A DNA stretch of 64,000 nt from Falsiroseomonas sp051433195 (GTDB lineage: Bacteria; Pseudomonadota; Alphaproteobacteria; Acetobacterales; Acetobacteraceae), in assembly GCF_051433195.1 (NCBI RefSeq), contig NZ_JBHMFT010000022.1:21488-85487 (forward strand). The letters run 5' to 3'. How positions within the stretch are numbered: the first letter of the stretch is position 1; every line of letters begins with the position of its first letter. The notes beneath the pieces are model-generated. The model made no database searches. It was not told where the DNA came from and saw only the letters and a list, made by a program, of their open reading frames with translations. Positions 47,328 through 56,104 of the stretch are shown in pieces. Position numbers and translations under genes: made by a program.

Positions 47328-48980
47328 ATGTCCACCGATCTCGCCGCCCCGCCGCCGCGCGCCGTGCTGCATCCGCGCCCGGAGCAGACCTTCCCGATCC
47401 TGACGCCCGCCGAGATCGACCGGCTGCGCCGCTTCGGGGCGCTGCGGCGGTATGCCGAGGGGGAATTCCTGTTCGAGGCCGGCAAGCCGGGGCCGGGCAT
47501 GTTCGTGGTGCTGTCCGGCCAGGTCGTCATCACCCAGCGCGACGGGCTCGGCCATGTCACGCCGGTGGTGGAACAGGGGCCCGGGCATTTCCTGGCGGAG
47601 GTCGGGCAGTTGTCCGGCAACCCGGCGCTGGTCGATGGCGTGGCCGAAGGCGCGGTGGAGGTGCTGCTGATTCCGCCCGAGGGGCTGCGCGCCGCGCTGG
47701 TGGCGGAGGCGGAACTCGGCGAGCGGATCATGCGGGCGCTGATCCTGCGCCGCGTCAGCCTGATCCGCAGCGGCGCCGGCGGGCCGACGCTGATCGCGCG
47801 CAGCGGGTCGCTCGACCTGGTGCGGCTGCAGGGCTTCCTCGCCCGCAACGGCTGGCCGCACCAGCTGCTGACGCCGGATTCGGATGCGGGCGTGATCGAG
47901 ATCGTCGCGCGCTACGCGCCCGCCGAGGCGGACTGGCCGCTGGTGGTGTGCCCGGATGGGTCCGTGCTGCGCAATCCGGAGGAGACGGCGCTGGCCCGCT
48001 GTCTCGGGATGCTGCGCGCCCCGGCGCGGCCGGATGCCTATGACGTGGCGGTGGTCGGCGCCGGTCCGGCGGGGCTGGCGACCGCGGTGTATTCGGCCTC
48101 CGAGGGGCTCTCCGTGGTGGTGCTGGACCAGCGCGCCTATGGCGGGCAGGCCGGGGCCAGCGCGCGGATCGAGAACTATTTCGGCTTCCCGACCGGCATC
48201 TCCGGCCACGCCTTGGCATCGCGCGCCTTCGTGCAGGCCCAGAAATTCGGCGTGGAGATGATGATCCCAGCGGAGGTCACCGGGCTTTCGCCGCGCGCGG
48301 GGGACGGCAGCTACACGATTGCGGTCGCCGGCGGCGAGGCGATCCGGGCGCGTACCATCGTCATCGCCAGCGGTGCGCGCTACCGCCGGCCCTCGATTCC
48401 GCGGCTGGCGGAGTTCGAGGGGCGCGGCGTCTGGTACTGGGCCTCCCCGGACGAGGCCAAGCTGTGCGCGGGCAGCGAGGTGGTGCTGGTCGGCGGCGGC
48501 AATTCGGCGGGGCAGGCGGCGGTGTATCTCTCGGCGCATGCCGCCAAGGTGCGGATGCTGGTGCGGGGCGCCGGGCTGGCGGCCAGCATGTCGCGCTACC
48601 TGATCGACCGCATCGAGGCGGCCGGCAACATCGAGCTGCTGTGCGAGACCGAGATCGTGGAGCTGGGCGGTGTCGCGCAGTCCGGGCTGGATTCGGTGGT
48701 CTGGCAGCATCGGCGGACTGGCGAGCAGGCGCGCGCGGAGGTGCGGCACGTGTTCCTGTTCGTCGGCGCCGACCCCGCGACGGGCTGGTTGCAGGGCTCC
48801 GGCATCGCGCTGGACCGGGCGGGCTTCGTGACCACGGGAAGCGGCACGCTGGCGACCAGCCTGCCGGGCGTCTTCGCCATCGGCGATGTGCGCTCCGGCT
48901 CCGTCAAGCGGGTCGGCGGGGCCATCGGCGAGGGGGCGGGCGTGGTGCCGCTGATGCATGCGGCCCTCGCCACGGCGTAA
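47328..48980 (+). CDS. Cyclic-nucleotide-domain / thioredoxin-reductase-like flavoprotein
   Basis: A 550-residue fusion. Residues 25-135 form a cyclic-nucleotide-binding-like domain (RRYAEGEFLFEAGKPGPGMFVVLSGQV). Residues about 150-225 form a thioredoxin-like insert (LARNGWPHQLL, DWPLVVCPDGSVLRNP). Residues 238-545 form a thioredoxin-reductase-like pyridine nucleotide-disulfide oxidoreductase with FAD motif GAGPAG (244-249), NADPH motif GGGNSAGQ (389-396) and GVFAIGDVRSGSVKRV. The redox CxxC is absent: the equivalent place reads WASP (371-374). It must therefore reduce something other than a protein disulfide through that site, or use flavin alone. ATG at 47328. Confidence 0.88.
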   Translation: MSTDLAAPPPRAVLHPRPEQTFPILTPAEIDRLRRFGALRRYAEGEFLFEAGKPGPGMFVVLSGQVVITQRDGLGHVTPVVEQGPGHFLAEVGQLSGNPALVDGVAEGAVEVLLIPPEGLRAALVAEAELGERIMRALILRRVSLIRSGAGGPTLIARSGSLDLVRLQGFLARNGWPHQLLTPDSDAGVIEIVARYAPAEADWPLVVCPDGSVLRNPEETALARCLGMLRAPARPDAYDVAVVGAGPAGLATAVYSASEGLSVVVLDQRAYGGQAGASARIENYFGFPTGISGHALASRAFVQAQKFGVEMMIPAEVTGLSPRAGDGSYTIAVAGGEAIRARTIVIASGARYRRPSIPRLAEFEGRGVWYWASPDEAKLCAGSEVVLVGGGNSAGQAAVYLSAHAAKVRMLVRGAGLAASMSRYLIDRIEAAGNIELLCETEIVELGGVAQSGLDSVVWQHRRTGEQARAEVRHVFLFVGADPATGWLQGSGIALDRAGFVTTGSGTLATSLPGVFAIGDVRSGSVKRVGGAIGEGAGVVPLMHAALATA

Positions 48981-49109
48981 CCGACCCGGTTGCCCTGACA
49001 CGGCATCGTGCGCTCCGCCCGCAAACCGCCAACCTGCTTCAGGGGTTAAGCCGCTTGACAGGCGCGCCGCGCGCCTTGCGGCAGGGCCCGATGGGCGTGG
49101 GAGGTTGGC

Positions 49110-50039
49110 GTGCAGTGCGGGAGACGACCGGCCCCGGGGCCGCGGATGCGGGCGGGCCTCGTGCTCGGGATTGCTGCCTTGCTGCCGGTCAGCCTGGCGG
49201 GTGGGCTGCTGGCGCTGTCGCTGCCGGCGCCGGTCGCCCAGGTGGTGCAGGCCCAGGCCGCCGCCACGATTTACGCATCCGCCCCAGCCCCTGCTCCGCC
49301 GGCTGTCGCGGTGGCGGCTGCACCCGAACCCGTGCCCTATCCGCCGCCACCGGCGCCGGATATCGGGCCGAGCGTCGAGCTTCCGGCACCGCCGGCGGAG
49401 ATCGTCCGCGCCCTGTTCCAGGCGTCACGCGCCACCGGGGCCGACCCGGCGCTGCTGCTGGCGCTGGCCTGGCGGGAAAGCAGCTTCGACCGCAAGGCGG
49501 CGAACCGGCAATCCACCGCGCTCGGCCTGATGCAGTTCACCGAGGCGACCTGGCTGGAGACGGTGCGCGACTTCGGGCCGCGGCACGGGCTGGCGGCGCA
49601 GGCGCGCGCCATCGTCACGGATCGCCGCACCGGGCGCATCTCGGTGCGGGATGAGCGCAGCCGGCGCTACCTGCTGGCACTGCGCACCGATGCGCGGCTT
49701 TCGGCGGTGCTGGCCGCGGCGCGCCTGGTGGCCGAGGCACCGGCGCTGGAGGCGGCGCTGGGGCGGCCGCTGACGCCGGTGGACCTGTATGCGGTGCATT
49801 TCCTCGGCCGGACGGGCGCGCGCCGCTTCCTGGCGGAGATGGACCGGGCGCCGGGGCAGGCGGTGGTGCGGGTGGTCAGCGCGGATGGACTGGCGCGCAA
49901 TCGGAACGTCTTCGTCGGGCCGGACGGCAGCAGCCGTCGGCTTGGTGATGTGCACGCGACCTTCGCCGCGGCGATCCAGGACCAGCGGGCGCTGCATGGC
50001 CGGCTGTTCGCCGGGGCCGGCGGCACCTCGGCCGGCTGA
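49110..50039 (+). CDS. Lytic transglycosylase-like protein
   Basis: A 309-residue protein with one N-terminal hydrophobic anchor (AGLVLGIAALLPVSLAGGLLALSL) and a proline/alanine-rich periplasmic linker (52-95). An SLT-type lysozyme-like domain follows, with the catalytic glutamate in LALAWRESSFDRKA (E123) and TALGLMQFTEATWLE. It should cleave peptidoglycan with anhydro-sugar formation. GTG at 49110 has GGGAGG five bases upstream. The domain resembles a group of alphaproteobacterial transglycosylases with extra helical C-termini. Confidence 0.85.
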   Translation: MQCGRRPAPGPRMRAGLVLGIAALLPVSLAGGLLALSLPAPVAQVVQAQAAATIYASAPAPAPPAVAVAAAPEPVPYPPPPAPDIGPSVELPAPPAEIVRALFQASRATGADPALLLALAWRESSFDRKAANRQSTALGLMQFTEATWLETVRDFGPRHGLAAQARAIVTDRRTGRISVRDERSRRYLLALRTDARLSAVLAAARLVAEAPALEAALGRPLTPVDLYAVHFLGRTGARRFLAEMDRAPGQAVVRVVSADGLARNRNVFVGPDGSSRRLGDVHATFAAAIQDQRALHGRLFAGAGGTSAG

Positions 50040-50100
50040 CCGTTGCCCGACTGGACCGCCACGCGCAAACTGCCCCCTCACAAAGCGAGGGATGGAACGA

Positions 50101-50712
50101 ATGGCAGAGACCCTGGTGTTTTCCGGGACCGTGGAATGGTCCGGCGAGAATCCCGGCATCTCGCTGAAGCAGGACCCGGACGGCCCCTTCACAACGCTGG
50201 CCTCGTTCTTCCGCGTCGTGCTGTCGCCGCATGGGCGTGGCCATGCGCTGGTGCTGCTGCAATCGCCGCAGGAGGCCACGCCGCCGCCGGAGCGTGCCAA
50301 TGTCTGCCTGACGGATAATGAGCCGCTCGCGCGCTGGCTGATCGCCGACTACGTCGCGCATTTCGGCGCCTGGCGCGGGCTGCCGGGCTTGCAGGGCCTG
50401 CAATACCGCAAGCTGGACAGCATCGAGACCGATGGCGACGCCATCTCCCGCTACGGGGAGACGGTGCGGGCCGGCGACATGACCGTAGCGCTGGACTGGT
50501 CCGGCCTTGGCGCGCCGTTCTGCTTCGCCTTCGGCCCGGCGCAGTCGGCGACCGGAAAGCACCACATGCCGAGCCTGTTCGTCGGCTGCGAGACGGCGAC
50601 CGTCACGGTGAACGGGAAGCGCCTGCCGGGCGCGCCGATCCCGCGGGAGGTCGCGGGGCAGCGGATCAGCACCGCCATGCTGGCCTTCTCGGAAACCTGG
50701 ATCCGCGCCTGA
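50101..50712 (+). CDS. Hypothetical protein, 203 residues
   Basis: A soluble-looking protein with no signal peptide: MAETLVFSGTVEWSGENPGISLKQ, ALVLLQSPQEATPPPERANVCLTDNEPLARWLIADYVAHFGAWRGLPGL, and a mostly beta C-terminal half (SLFVGCETATVTVNGKRLPGAP). I do not recognise a family. ATG at 50101 with GAGGG nine bases upstream. It follows the transglycosylase by 61 bases on the same strand and ends before a hairpin. Conserved-looking composition supports coding. Confidence 0.75.
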   Translation: MAETLVFSGTVEWSGENPGISLKQDPDGPFTTLASFFRVVLSPHGRGHALVLLQSPQEATPPPERANVCLTDNEPLARWLIADYVAHFGAWRGLPGLQGLQYRKLDSIETDGDAISRYGETVRAGDMTVALDWSGLGAPFCFAFGPAQSATGKHHMPSLFVGCETATVTVNGKRLPGAPIPREVAGQRISTAMLAFSETWIRA

Positions 50713-50730
50713 CGGGTCACGATGACCGCG

Positions 50731-50747
50731 CGAAGGCTTCGCCTTCG
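50731..50747. terminator. Hairpin after the hypothetical gene
   Basis: CGAAGGC (50731-50737) / GCCTTCG (50741-50747), loop TTC, followed by a second weaker stem GCGGCC/GGCCGC (50807-50812 and 50817-50822). The region lies between convergent stops (50712 and 50865), so it can serve both genes. The palindromes may belong to a dispersed intergenic element. Confidence 0.5.
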
Positions 50748-50864
50748 TACCCTCAAACGCCGGGCGGGCCGCATCCGCGCCCCTTGGCTTCGCGGCATGA
50801 GCGGCGGCGGCCATCCGGCCGCTCGTCCCTCCGGGCCGCAGGTCGGATCTTCGTTGACCTGGAC

Positions 50865-53168
50865 TCAATTTGGCCGCAGCGCCTGGGTCCAGGTCGCCTC
50901 GGCCGCCACTCGGTCCCAGGCATAGGTCATCGGCACCATCGCGGTGCCGGCCCAGACGGCGTGCTGGTCGGCGTAGTGCGGGCTGCCGGGGTGGCCGGAG
51001 GCACCGTGGAAGACCGACCAGCGGCTGTTCTCCCAGGCGCCGACATCGAAGGCGTAGCGGGACAGCGCGCCGTAGCTGGCCGCATTGCCGCCGGCGGCGA
51101 AGAAGCCGGTGGCCAGCACCGTGTCCATGTCGCCGCCGATCGGCAGCGCGGGCGGGTCCAGCAGTTGCGCCCAGTCCGGGAATTGCGGCGAGAGCGGATG
51201 CGCGAGGGTGGGCCGGTGCACCTCGCCCCAGGGGCGCGTGGGTGCGGGGGCGGCATGGTGCAGCGCCTGCTGCATCGCCTCCGCCCAGTCGATGCCGCCG
51301 AGCAGGCTGGCATCCTCCGCCCGCAGCAGCGCCGGCAGCATCCACCAGAGCTGGTTGGCGGGTGGCACGCCGGGGGAGACCGACAGCAGCTTGTCGCCGG
51401 CCAGCGCGCCAAGGCCGCTGCGCGAGGCCAGGATGGCGGTCAGGGCGCGGCGGAAGGTGACGTAGGCGGCCGGTGCGGCAGCGCCCGGCTCCATGCGGCC
51501 ATCCCAGGCCAGCAACTGCGCCTGCAGGGCCGCGGCGGCCGGGTCGGAGGGTGCCGGCAGGCGGGCCAGGTGGTCGCGGATCAGCAGCGCGTTTTCTGAC
51601 AGGGTGTCGCCGTGCAGACTGGCGGCGCCCTCCACGCTGCGGGCCTCCGCCGCGGCGCGCAGCCGGGCCAGGATGCGGCGGGCGCGGTAGGGCGGGTGGC
51701 AATCGGTGCAGAGGTAGTCCGGCCCATCATCGGCGGCGACACGGTTGTTGGCGGTGACGATCAGGCCCTCCGGCGGGTCGATCACGCGCGGCATGTCTTC
51801 ATGCGGGATCATACCCTGCCAGTCATGCGCCGCGATCCAGCCGGGCACCGGCAGCCAGCCATTCTCGCGCGGGCGGCGGGGGACCAGGGCGCGGACCTGG
51901 TGGCCGACATGACCCTGCGTGTCGCCCGCGACCAGGTTGTGGTCGATCAGGCCCCAGCCGCGCGTCGCCTCGAATAAGGCATCCACGTTGGGCGCGGCCA
52001 GCATGCGTGGCAGGCAGTCGAAGGACAGGTCGGTTTCGGCGAACTGCACGGATTTCAGGGCGAGCGCGGTGCCGGTGGCGGGGTCGCCGGCGATGACCGG
52101 GCCGTGGCGGGTTTCCACCACCTCGAAATCACGCGAAGCGCCGCCGTGTATCGCGATGCTCTCGCGCCGCCGCTGCACCGGCGCCCAGCCCTCGGGCGCC
52201 CGGGTGTGGGTGGCGTCGGCGTCGAAGCGTTCGACAAACAGATCGTGGATGTCGACGAAGGCGTGGGTGACGCAGTAGGCGACCTGGCCGTTATGCGCGA
52301 AGTGCGGAAAGCCCGGGACGCCGGGCACAGTCAGGCCGATGACGTCGAATTCCGCGCAGGCCAGGTGGCCCTGGGCGTACATGTTCGGCATCTCGAAGAC
52401 GCGGTGCGGGTCGCCGGCCACCACCGGGCGGCCGCTGGCGGATTGCGCCGGGGCGACGGCCCAGTTGTTGCTGCCGCCGCCGGTGGCATCGACCGATTCG
52501 CTGTCGAGCAAGGCCAGGATGGCGGGACGCAGCGCGGTGAGGTCGGCGGACACGCGCTGCGCCTCCGCGCCTGGCGGCACCAGCACCAGGTCGCGGCCGC
52601 CATCGTCGTAGCGCAGCCTGGAGAGGTTCTCCGCGCCGACCAGGGGCAGCGCCGCGGCGCGCCACAGCTTGAACCAGACGGAGCCCATCAGCAGGCCGAG
52701 GCGGCGCATCACCGCGATGGCGTGCCAGGCTTCCCAGCGTTCCGGCACGGCGTCGAGCAGGGTGAATTCGATGGGGTTCGGCGCACCCGAGTCGAGGAAG
52801 GCGTTGATGCCGGCGGCATAGGCTTCCAGCATGTCCCGCGCGGCCTGGCCAATTGCGGAAAAATCGCGCCGGCTGGCGGCTTCCACGCCGAGTCGCCGGG
52901 CCAGGATGTCACCCTCCGCGGCCGGTGCGCCCAGCCACTCGGCGGCGCGGCCGAGCGCGCGGCGGCGGTTCAGCTCCATCTGGAACAGCCGGTCCTGCGC
53001 ATGGACGAAGCCCTGGGCGCGGAAGGCGTCGGTGGCGGCACCCTCGGCGCGGATGTGCGGGATGCCCCAGCGGTCGCGCAGCACGGTGACGGGCGCGGCG
53101 AGGCCGGGCACCGGCAGCGTGCCGTCGAGCCGGGGCAGGGCGGCACGCAGCGCATCGGCATCGGGCAT
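50865..53168 (-). CDS. Penicillin acylase family N-terminal-nucleophile hydrolase
   Basis: A 767-residue protein of the penicillin amidase family. The N-terminal alpha-chain region is followed by the conserved autoprocessing site GGGSNNWAVAP, with the new N-terminal serine at S233. Next come DPHRVFEMPNMYAQGHLA, HFAHNGQVAYCVTHAFVDIHDLFVE, and a long beta chain with HDWQGMIPHEDMPRVIDPPEGLIVTANNRV. These enzymes hydrolyse N-acyl bonds (penicillins, N-acyl homoserine lactones, N-acylated amino acids or amines). Unlike many members it shows no signal peptide at ATG 53168, so it may be cytoplasmic. It is divergent from a GntR regulator with a GATATATC site between. Confidence 0.88.
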   Translation of the reverse strand: MPDADALRAALPRLDGTLPVPGLAAPVTVLRDRWGIPHIRAEGAATDAFRAQGFVHAQDRLFQMELNRRRALGRAAEWLGAPAAEGDILARRLGVEAASRRDFSAIGQAARDMLEAYAAGINAFLDSGAPNPIEFTLLDAVPERWEAWHAIAVMRRLGLLMGSVWFKLWRAAALPLVGAENLSRLRYDDGGRDLVLVPPGAEAQRVSADLTALRPAILALLDSESVDATGGGSNNWAVAPAQSASGRPVVAGDPHRVFEMPNMYAQGHLACAEFDVIGLTVPGVPGFPHFAHNGQVAYCVTHAFVDIHDLFVERFDADATHTRAPEGWAPVQRRRESIAIHGGASRDFEVVETRHGPVIAGDPATGTALALKSVQFAETDLSFDCLPRMLAAPNVDALFEATRGWGLIDHNLVAGDTQGHVGHQVRALVPRRPRENGWLPVPGWIAAHDWQGMIPHEDMPRVIDPPEGLIVTANNRVAADDGPDYLCTDCHPPYRARRILARLRAAAEARSVEGAASLHGDTLSENALLIRDHLARLPAPSDPAAAALQAQLLAWDGRMEPGAAAPAAYVTFRRALTAILASRSGLGALAGDKLLSVSPGVPPANQLWWMLPALLRAEDASLLGGIDWAEAMQQALHHAAPAPTRPWGEVHRPTLAHPLSPQFPDWAQLLDPPALPIGGDMDTVLATGFFAAGGNAASYGALSRYAFDVGAWENSRWSVFHGASGHPGSPHYADQHAVWAGTAMVPMTYAWDRVAAEATWTQALRPN

Positions 53169-53199
53169 CGTCGAGGGTCTCCGGTGTTGCGGTCGACTG

Positions 53200-53207
53200 G
53201 ATATATC
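53200..53207. promoter_or_regulatory. GATATATC site 1 (acylase / GntR intergenic region)
   Basis: An 8-base perfect palindrome between the acylase start (53168) and the gntR start (53223). On the minus strand the context is ATTTGATATATC, similar to CATATGATATATC at site 2 and CATAGGATATATC at site 3. Proposed operator of the adjacent GntR protein; it could also overlap a -10 element. Confidence 0.55.
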
Positions 53208-53222
53208 AAATACCTTGGGGCG

Positions 53223-53942
53223 ATGAGCGCAAGCGTCCCCACCGAGATCGGCACCCTGTCCCCCATCGGCCGCGAGAACCTGACCGGGCGCGTCTATGCC
53301 GAGATGCGCGCCGCGCTGATGGAAGGCCGGATGCAGCCGGGCCAGCGCCTGAAAATCCGCGAGCTGGCCTTGCAGCTCGGCGTGTCCGAGACCCCGGTGC
53401 GGGAGGCGGTGATGCAGCTGGTGCGGGAACGCGCGCTGCGCATGGAACAGGCCAAGGCGATCACCGTCGCCGGCCTGACCCTGGCCCAGTATCAGGAACT
53501 GCGCCTGGTGCGCTCGGCGCTGGAGGGCCTGGCGGCGGAGGCGGCGGCGGACCGCATCGCGCCGGCCGAGATCCGGGACCTGGAGCGCGCCCATGCCGAG
53601 CTGGTCCGGGCCGAGGCGGCGGGCGAGGCGGCGCTGGCGATCCGCGCGAACTGGCGCTTCCACCACGGGCTGTACCGCGCCGCGGCGATGCCGGAACTGC
53701 TGGCGGTGATCGAGGGCATCTGGCTGCGCAACGGCCCGATGCTGAACTACCTGTACCCCCAAGCGCGCCCGACCTATCCCGGCCGGCACCGCCACCTGGA
53801 TATCCTGGACGGGCTGCGCGCCCGTGACGCGGCGGCGACGCGGGCGGCGGTGCAGGCGGATATGGTCGAAGGCGGCGAAGGCCTGCTGCGCCATCTGGGC
53901 GAGCTGGAACGCGCGGCGCCCGGCAAGATGAGGACCGCATGA
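53223..53942 (+). CDS. GntR family transcriptional regulator, FadR (FCD) type
   Basis: A 239-residue regulator with an N-terminal winged helix (LTGRVYAEMRAALMEGRMQPGQRLKIRELALQLGVSETPVREAVMQLVRERALRM). The FCD ligand domain follows, with metal-binding histidines in NWRFHHGLYRAA and RHRHLDILDGLRARD. Such proteins respond to organic acids or related metabolites. ATG at 53223; its stop overlaps the fused dehydrogenase gene (ATGA), so the two are co-translated. It is the best candidate for binding the three GATATATC sites. Confidence 0.9.
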   Translation: MSASVPTEIGTLSPIGRENLTGRVYAEMRAALMEGRMQPGQRLKIRELALQLGVSETPVREAVMQLVRERALRMEQAKAITVAGLTLAQYQELRLVRSALEGLAAEAAADRIAPAEIRDLERAHAELVRAEAAGEAALAIRANWRFHHGLYRAAAMPELLAVIEGIWLRNGPMLNYLYPQARPTYPGRHRHLDILDGLRARDAAATRAAVQADMVEGGEGLLRHLGELERAAPGKMRTA

Positions 53943-56104
53943 AGCAGCAGGCACTTTCCACGGCCACGCCCTGGTTCCGGCTGGAGGTCGAGGAGGCGGA
54001 TTGGGCGGCGGAGGACCCGGCCGACCTGGCACGCTGGATGGAACAGCTTCTGCTGATCCGGCGCTTCGAGGAGAAGATCCTCGACCTGCATGGCGCCGGG
54101 CTGATCCACGGGCCGGCGCATGCCTCGATCGGGCAGGAGGCCGGGGCGGTCGGCGCGCTGTCGGTGCTCGGCACCGCGGACAAGATCAACGGCACGCACC
54201 GCGCGCACCACCAGATCCTGGCCAAGCTGCTGAATGCCGCCACGGCGGAAGGCTACGACCCGCGCCGCGACGATGTGCCGGAGGCGGCGCAGGATGCCGT
54301 GCGGCGGACCATGGCGGAGATCATGGGGCTCGCGCAGGGCTTCAACGGCGGCCGCGGCGGGTCCATGCACATGCGGATCGCCGAGGCCGGCGTGGTGGGG
54401 TCCTCCGCCATCATCGGCGGCAACGTGCCGCATGCGGTGGGCTACGGCCTGGCCGACAAGGTGCTGGGGCGGGACGACGTCTCCGTGGCGTTCTTCGGCG
54501 ACGGCACGCTGATGGCGGGGCAGACGCTGGAGGCGATCAACCTGGCGGCGCTGTACCGGCTGCCGGTGGTGTTCTTCCTGGAGAACAACTTCTACGCCGT
54601 GTCCACCCATGTCGAGGACCAGACGCGGGAGACGCGGCTGACGACGCGCGGCGCGATGCTCGGCGTGCCGTCGGTGGAGTGCGACGGGATGGACCTGCTG
54701 GCGGTGCGGCGGGCGATGCAATGGGCGCGCCGGACCATTGCCGAGACCGGCGGGCCGGTGTTCGTGGAGGCGATCTGCTACCGCTTCCTGCACCAGTCCG
54801 GCCCGCTGCTCGGCAGCCAGTTCGGCTACCGCGACAAGGCGGAGGAGGAGGCCTGGCGCGCACGCGATCCGATCACGACGCTGCCGCCGATCCTGGAACG
54901 GCTGGGCGTGGTGGACGGTGCCGGGATGGCGATGCTGGAAGCGCGGGTGCGGCAGGTGGTAGAGGACGCCGCGGCCGCTCTGGTGGAGATGGCGCCCGGC
55001 GCCAATGCGCCGCAGCTTCGGAACGGCCTGTTGCCGCGCGTCGAGGAGATCGACCACGGCATCCGCGGTGATCTTTCCGAGTTGCGCGGGCTGACGGTGC
55101 GGGAAGCGCCTTCCGTGCCGGCCGTGGCCGCCATATCGAAAAAGTACATCGAGGCGATCGCGGATTGCCTGCTGCACAACATGGAACGCGACCCGCGCAT
55201 CGTGCTGATCGGGGAGGACATCCACCGGCTGCGCGGCGGCGTCTCCGGGTCGTCGAAGGGCGTGATGGAGAAATTCCCGGACCGCGTCTTCGCCACGCCG
55301 ATCTGCGAGAACGGTTTTACGGGCATGGCGTTGGGCGCGGCGCTGTGCGGGTTGCGGCCGGTGGTGGACATCATGTTCGGCGACTTCACCATCGTCGCGG
55401 CGGACCAGATGTTCAACGGCATCGGCAAGTTCGCGCACATGTTCGGCGGCGGCTTCGGCATCCCGCTGGTGGTGCGGGCGCGGGTCTCGCCGGCGGCGGG
55501 CTATGGCTCGCAGCATTCGATGGACCCGTCGGGGCTGTTCGCGGCCTATCCCGGCTGGCGCATCCTGCATCCCTCCACGCCGCACGACTATGTCGGCCTG
55601 ATGAATGCGGCGCTGGCCTGCGAGGACCCGGTGCTGATGATCGAGCACCAGGGGCTGTTCCAGACGAGTGGGCCGGTGCCGGTCGACCTCGACTACATCG
55701 TGCCCTTCGGCCGCGCGCGGCTGGTGCGCCCGGGGCGCGCCTGCACGGTGCTGACCTATGGCGCCATGGTGGCGGAATGCGAGGCGGCGGTGGCCGAGGC
55801 CGGTATCGACGCCGAGATCCTCGACCTGCGCTGCCTGGACCTGGAGGGGATGGACTGGCCCATGATCGAGGCGAGCATCCAGCGCAGCAACCGCGTGCTG
55901 ATCGCGGAGCAGACCGCGCATGGCACCGCGCATGGCGCGCGCTGGGTGGATGAGATCCAGGCGCGCTGCTTCGACTGGCTGGATGCGGAGATCGTGCGGG
56001 TTAGCGGCAGCCGCGCCGCCCCCGTCGTCTCCCGCCCGTTGAACGAGGCGGCGCTGGCCGGGGCCGCGAAGGTCGCGGAGGGCCTGCGCCGCCTGATGCG
56101 CTAA
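53939..56104 (+). CDS. Fused alpha-ketoacid dehydrogenase E1 (alpha and beta in one chain)
   Basis: A 721-residue thiamine-diphosphate enzyme. Residues about 25-360 are the E1-alpha part (HASIGQEAGAVGAL, GGSMHM, FFGDGTLMAGQTLEAINLAAL with GDG at 187-189 and ENN at 215-217). Residues about 395-720 are the E1-beta part (VLIGEDIHRL, FGDFTIVAADQMFNGIGKF, YGSQHSMDPSGLF, LDLRCLDLEGMD). Acetoin dehydrogenase and branched-chain-type E1 enzymes usually have two separate chains, and their E2 and E3 genes nearby; here neither E2 nor E3 is adjacent. The starting keto acid is unknown. Its TAA overlaps the stop of the convergent binding-protein gene. Confidence 0.88.
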   Translation: MKQQALSTATPWFRLEVEEADWAAEDPADLARWMEQLLLIRRFEEKILDLHGAGLIHGPAHASIGQEAGAVGALSVLGTADKINGTHRAHHQILAKLLNAATAEGYDPRRDDVPEAAQDAVRRTMAEIMGLAQGFNGGRGGSMHMRIAEAGVVGSSAIIGGNVPHAVGYGLADKVLGRDDVSVAFFGDGTLMAGQTLEAINLAALYRLPVVFFLENNFYAVSTHVEDQTRETRLTTRGAMLGVPSVECDGMDLLAVRRAMQWARRTIAETGGPVFVEAICYRFLHQSGPLLGSQFGYRDKAEEEAWRARDPITTLPPILERLGVVDGAGMAMLEARVRQVVEDAAAALVEMAPGANAPQLRNGLLPRVEEIDHGIRGDLSELRGLTVREAPSVPAVAAISKKYIEAIADCLLHNMERDPRIVLIGEDIHRLRGGVSGSSKGVMEKFPDRVFATPICENGFTGMALGAALCGLRPVVDIMFGDFTIVAADQMFNGIGKFAHMFGGGFGIPLVVRARVSPAAGYGSQHSMDPSGLFAAYPGWRILHPSTPHDYVGLMNAALACEDPVLMIEHQGLFQTSGPVPVDLDYIVPFGRARLVRPGRACTVLTYGAMVAECEAAVAEAGIDAEILDLRCLDLEGMDWPMIEASIQRSNRVLIAEQTAHGTAHGARWVDEIQARCFDWLDAEIVRVSGSRAAPVVSRPLNEAALAGAAKVAEGLRRLMR

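Noticed and set aside
49055..49083. A TTGACA before the transglycosylase gene
   Set aside because: At 17 bases the -10 position reads GCGGCA, which is not promoter-like.
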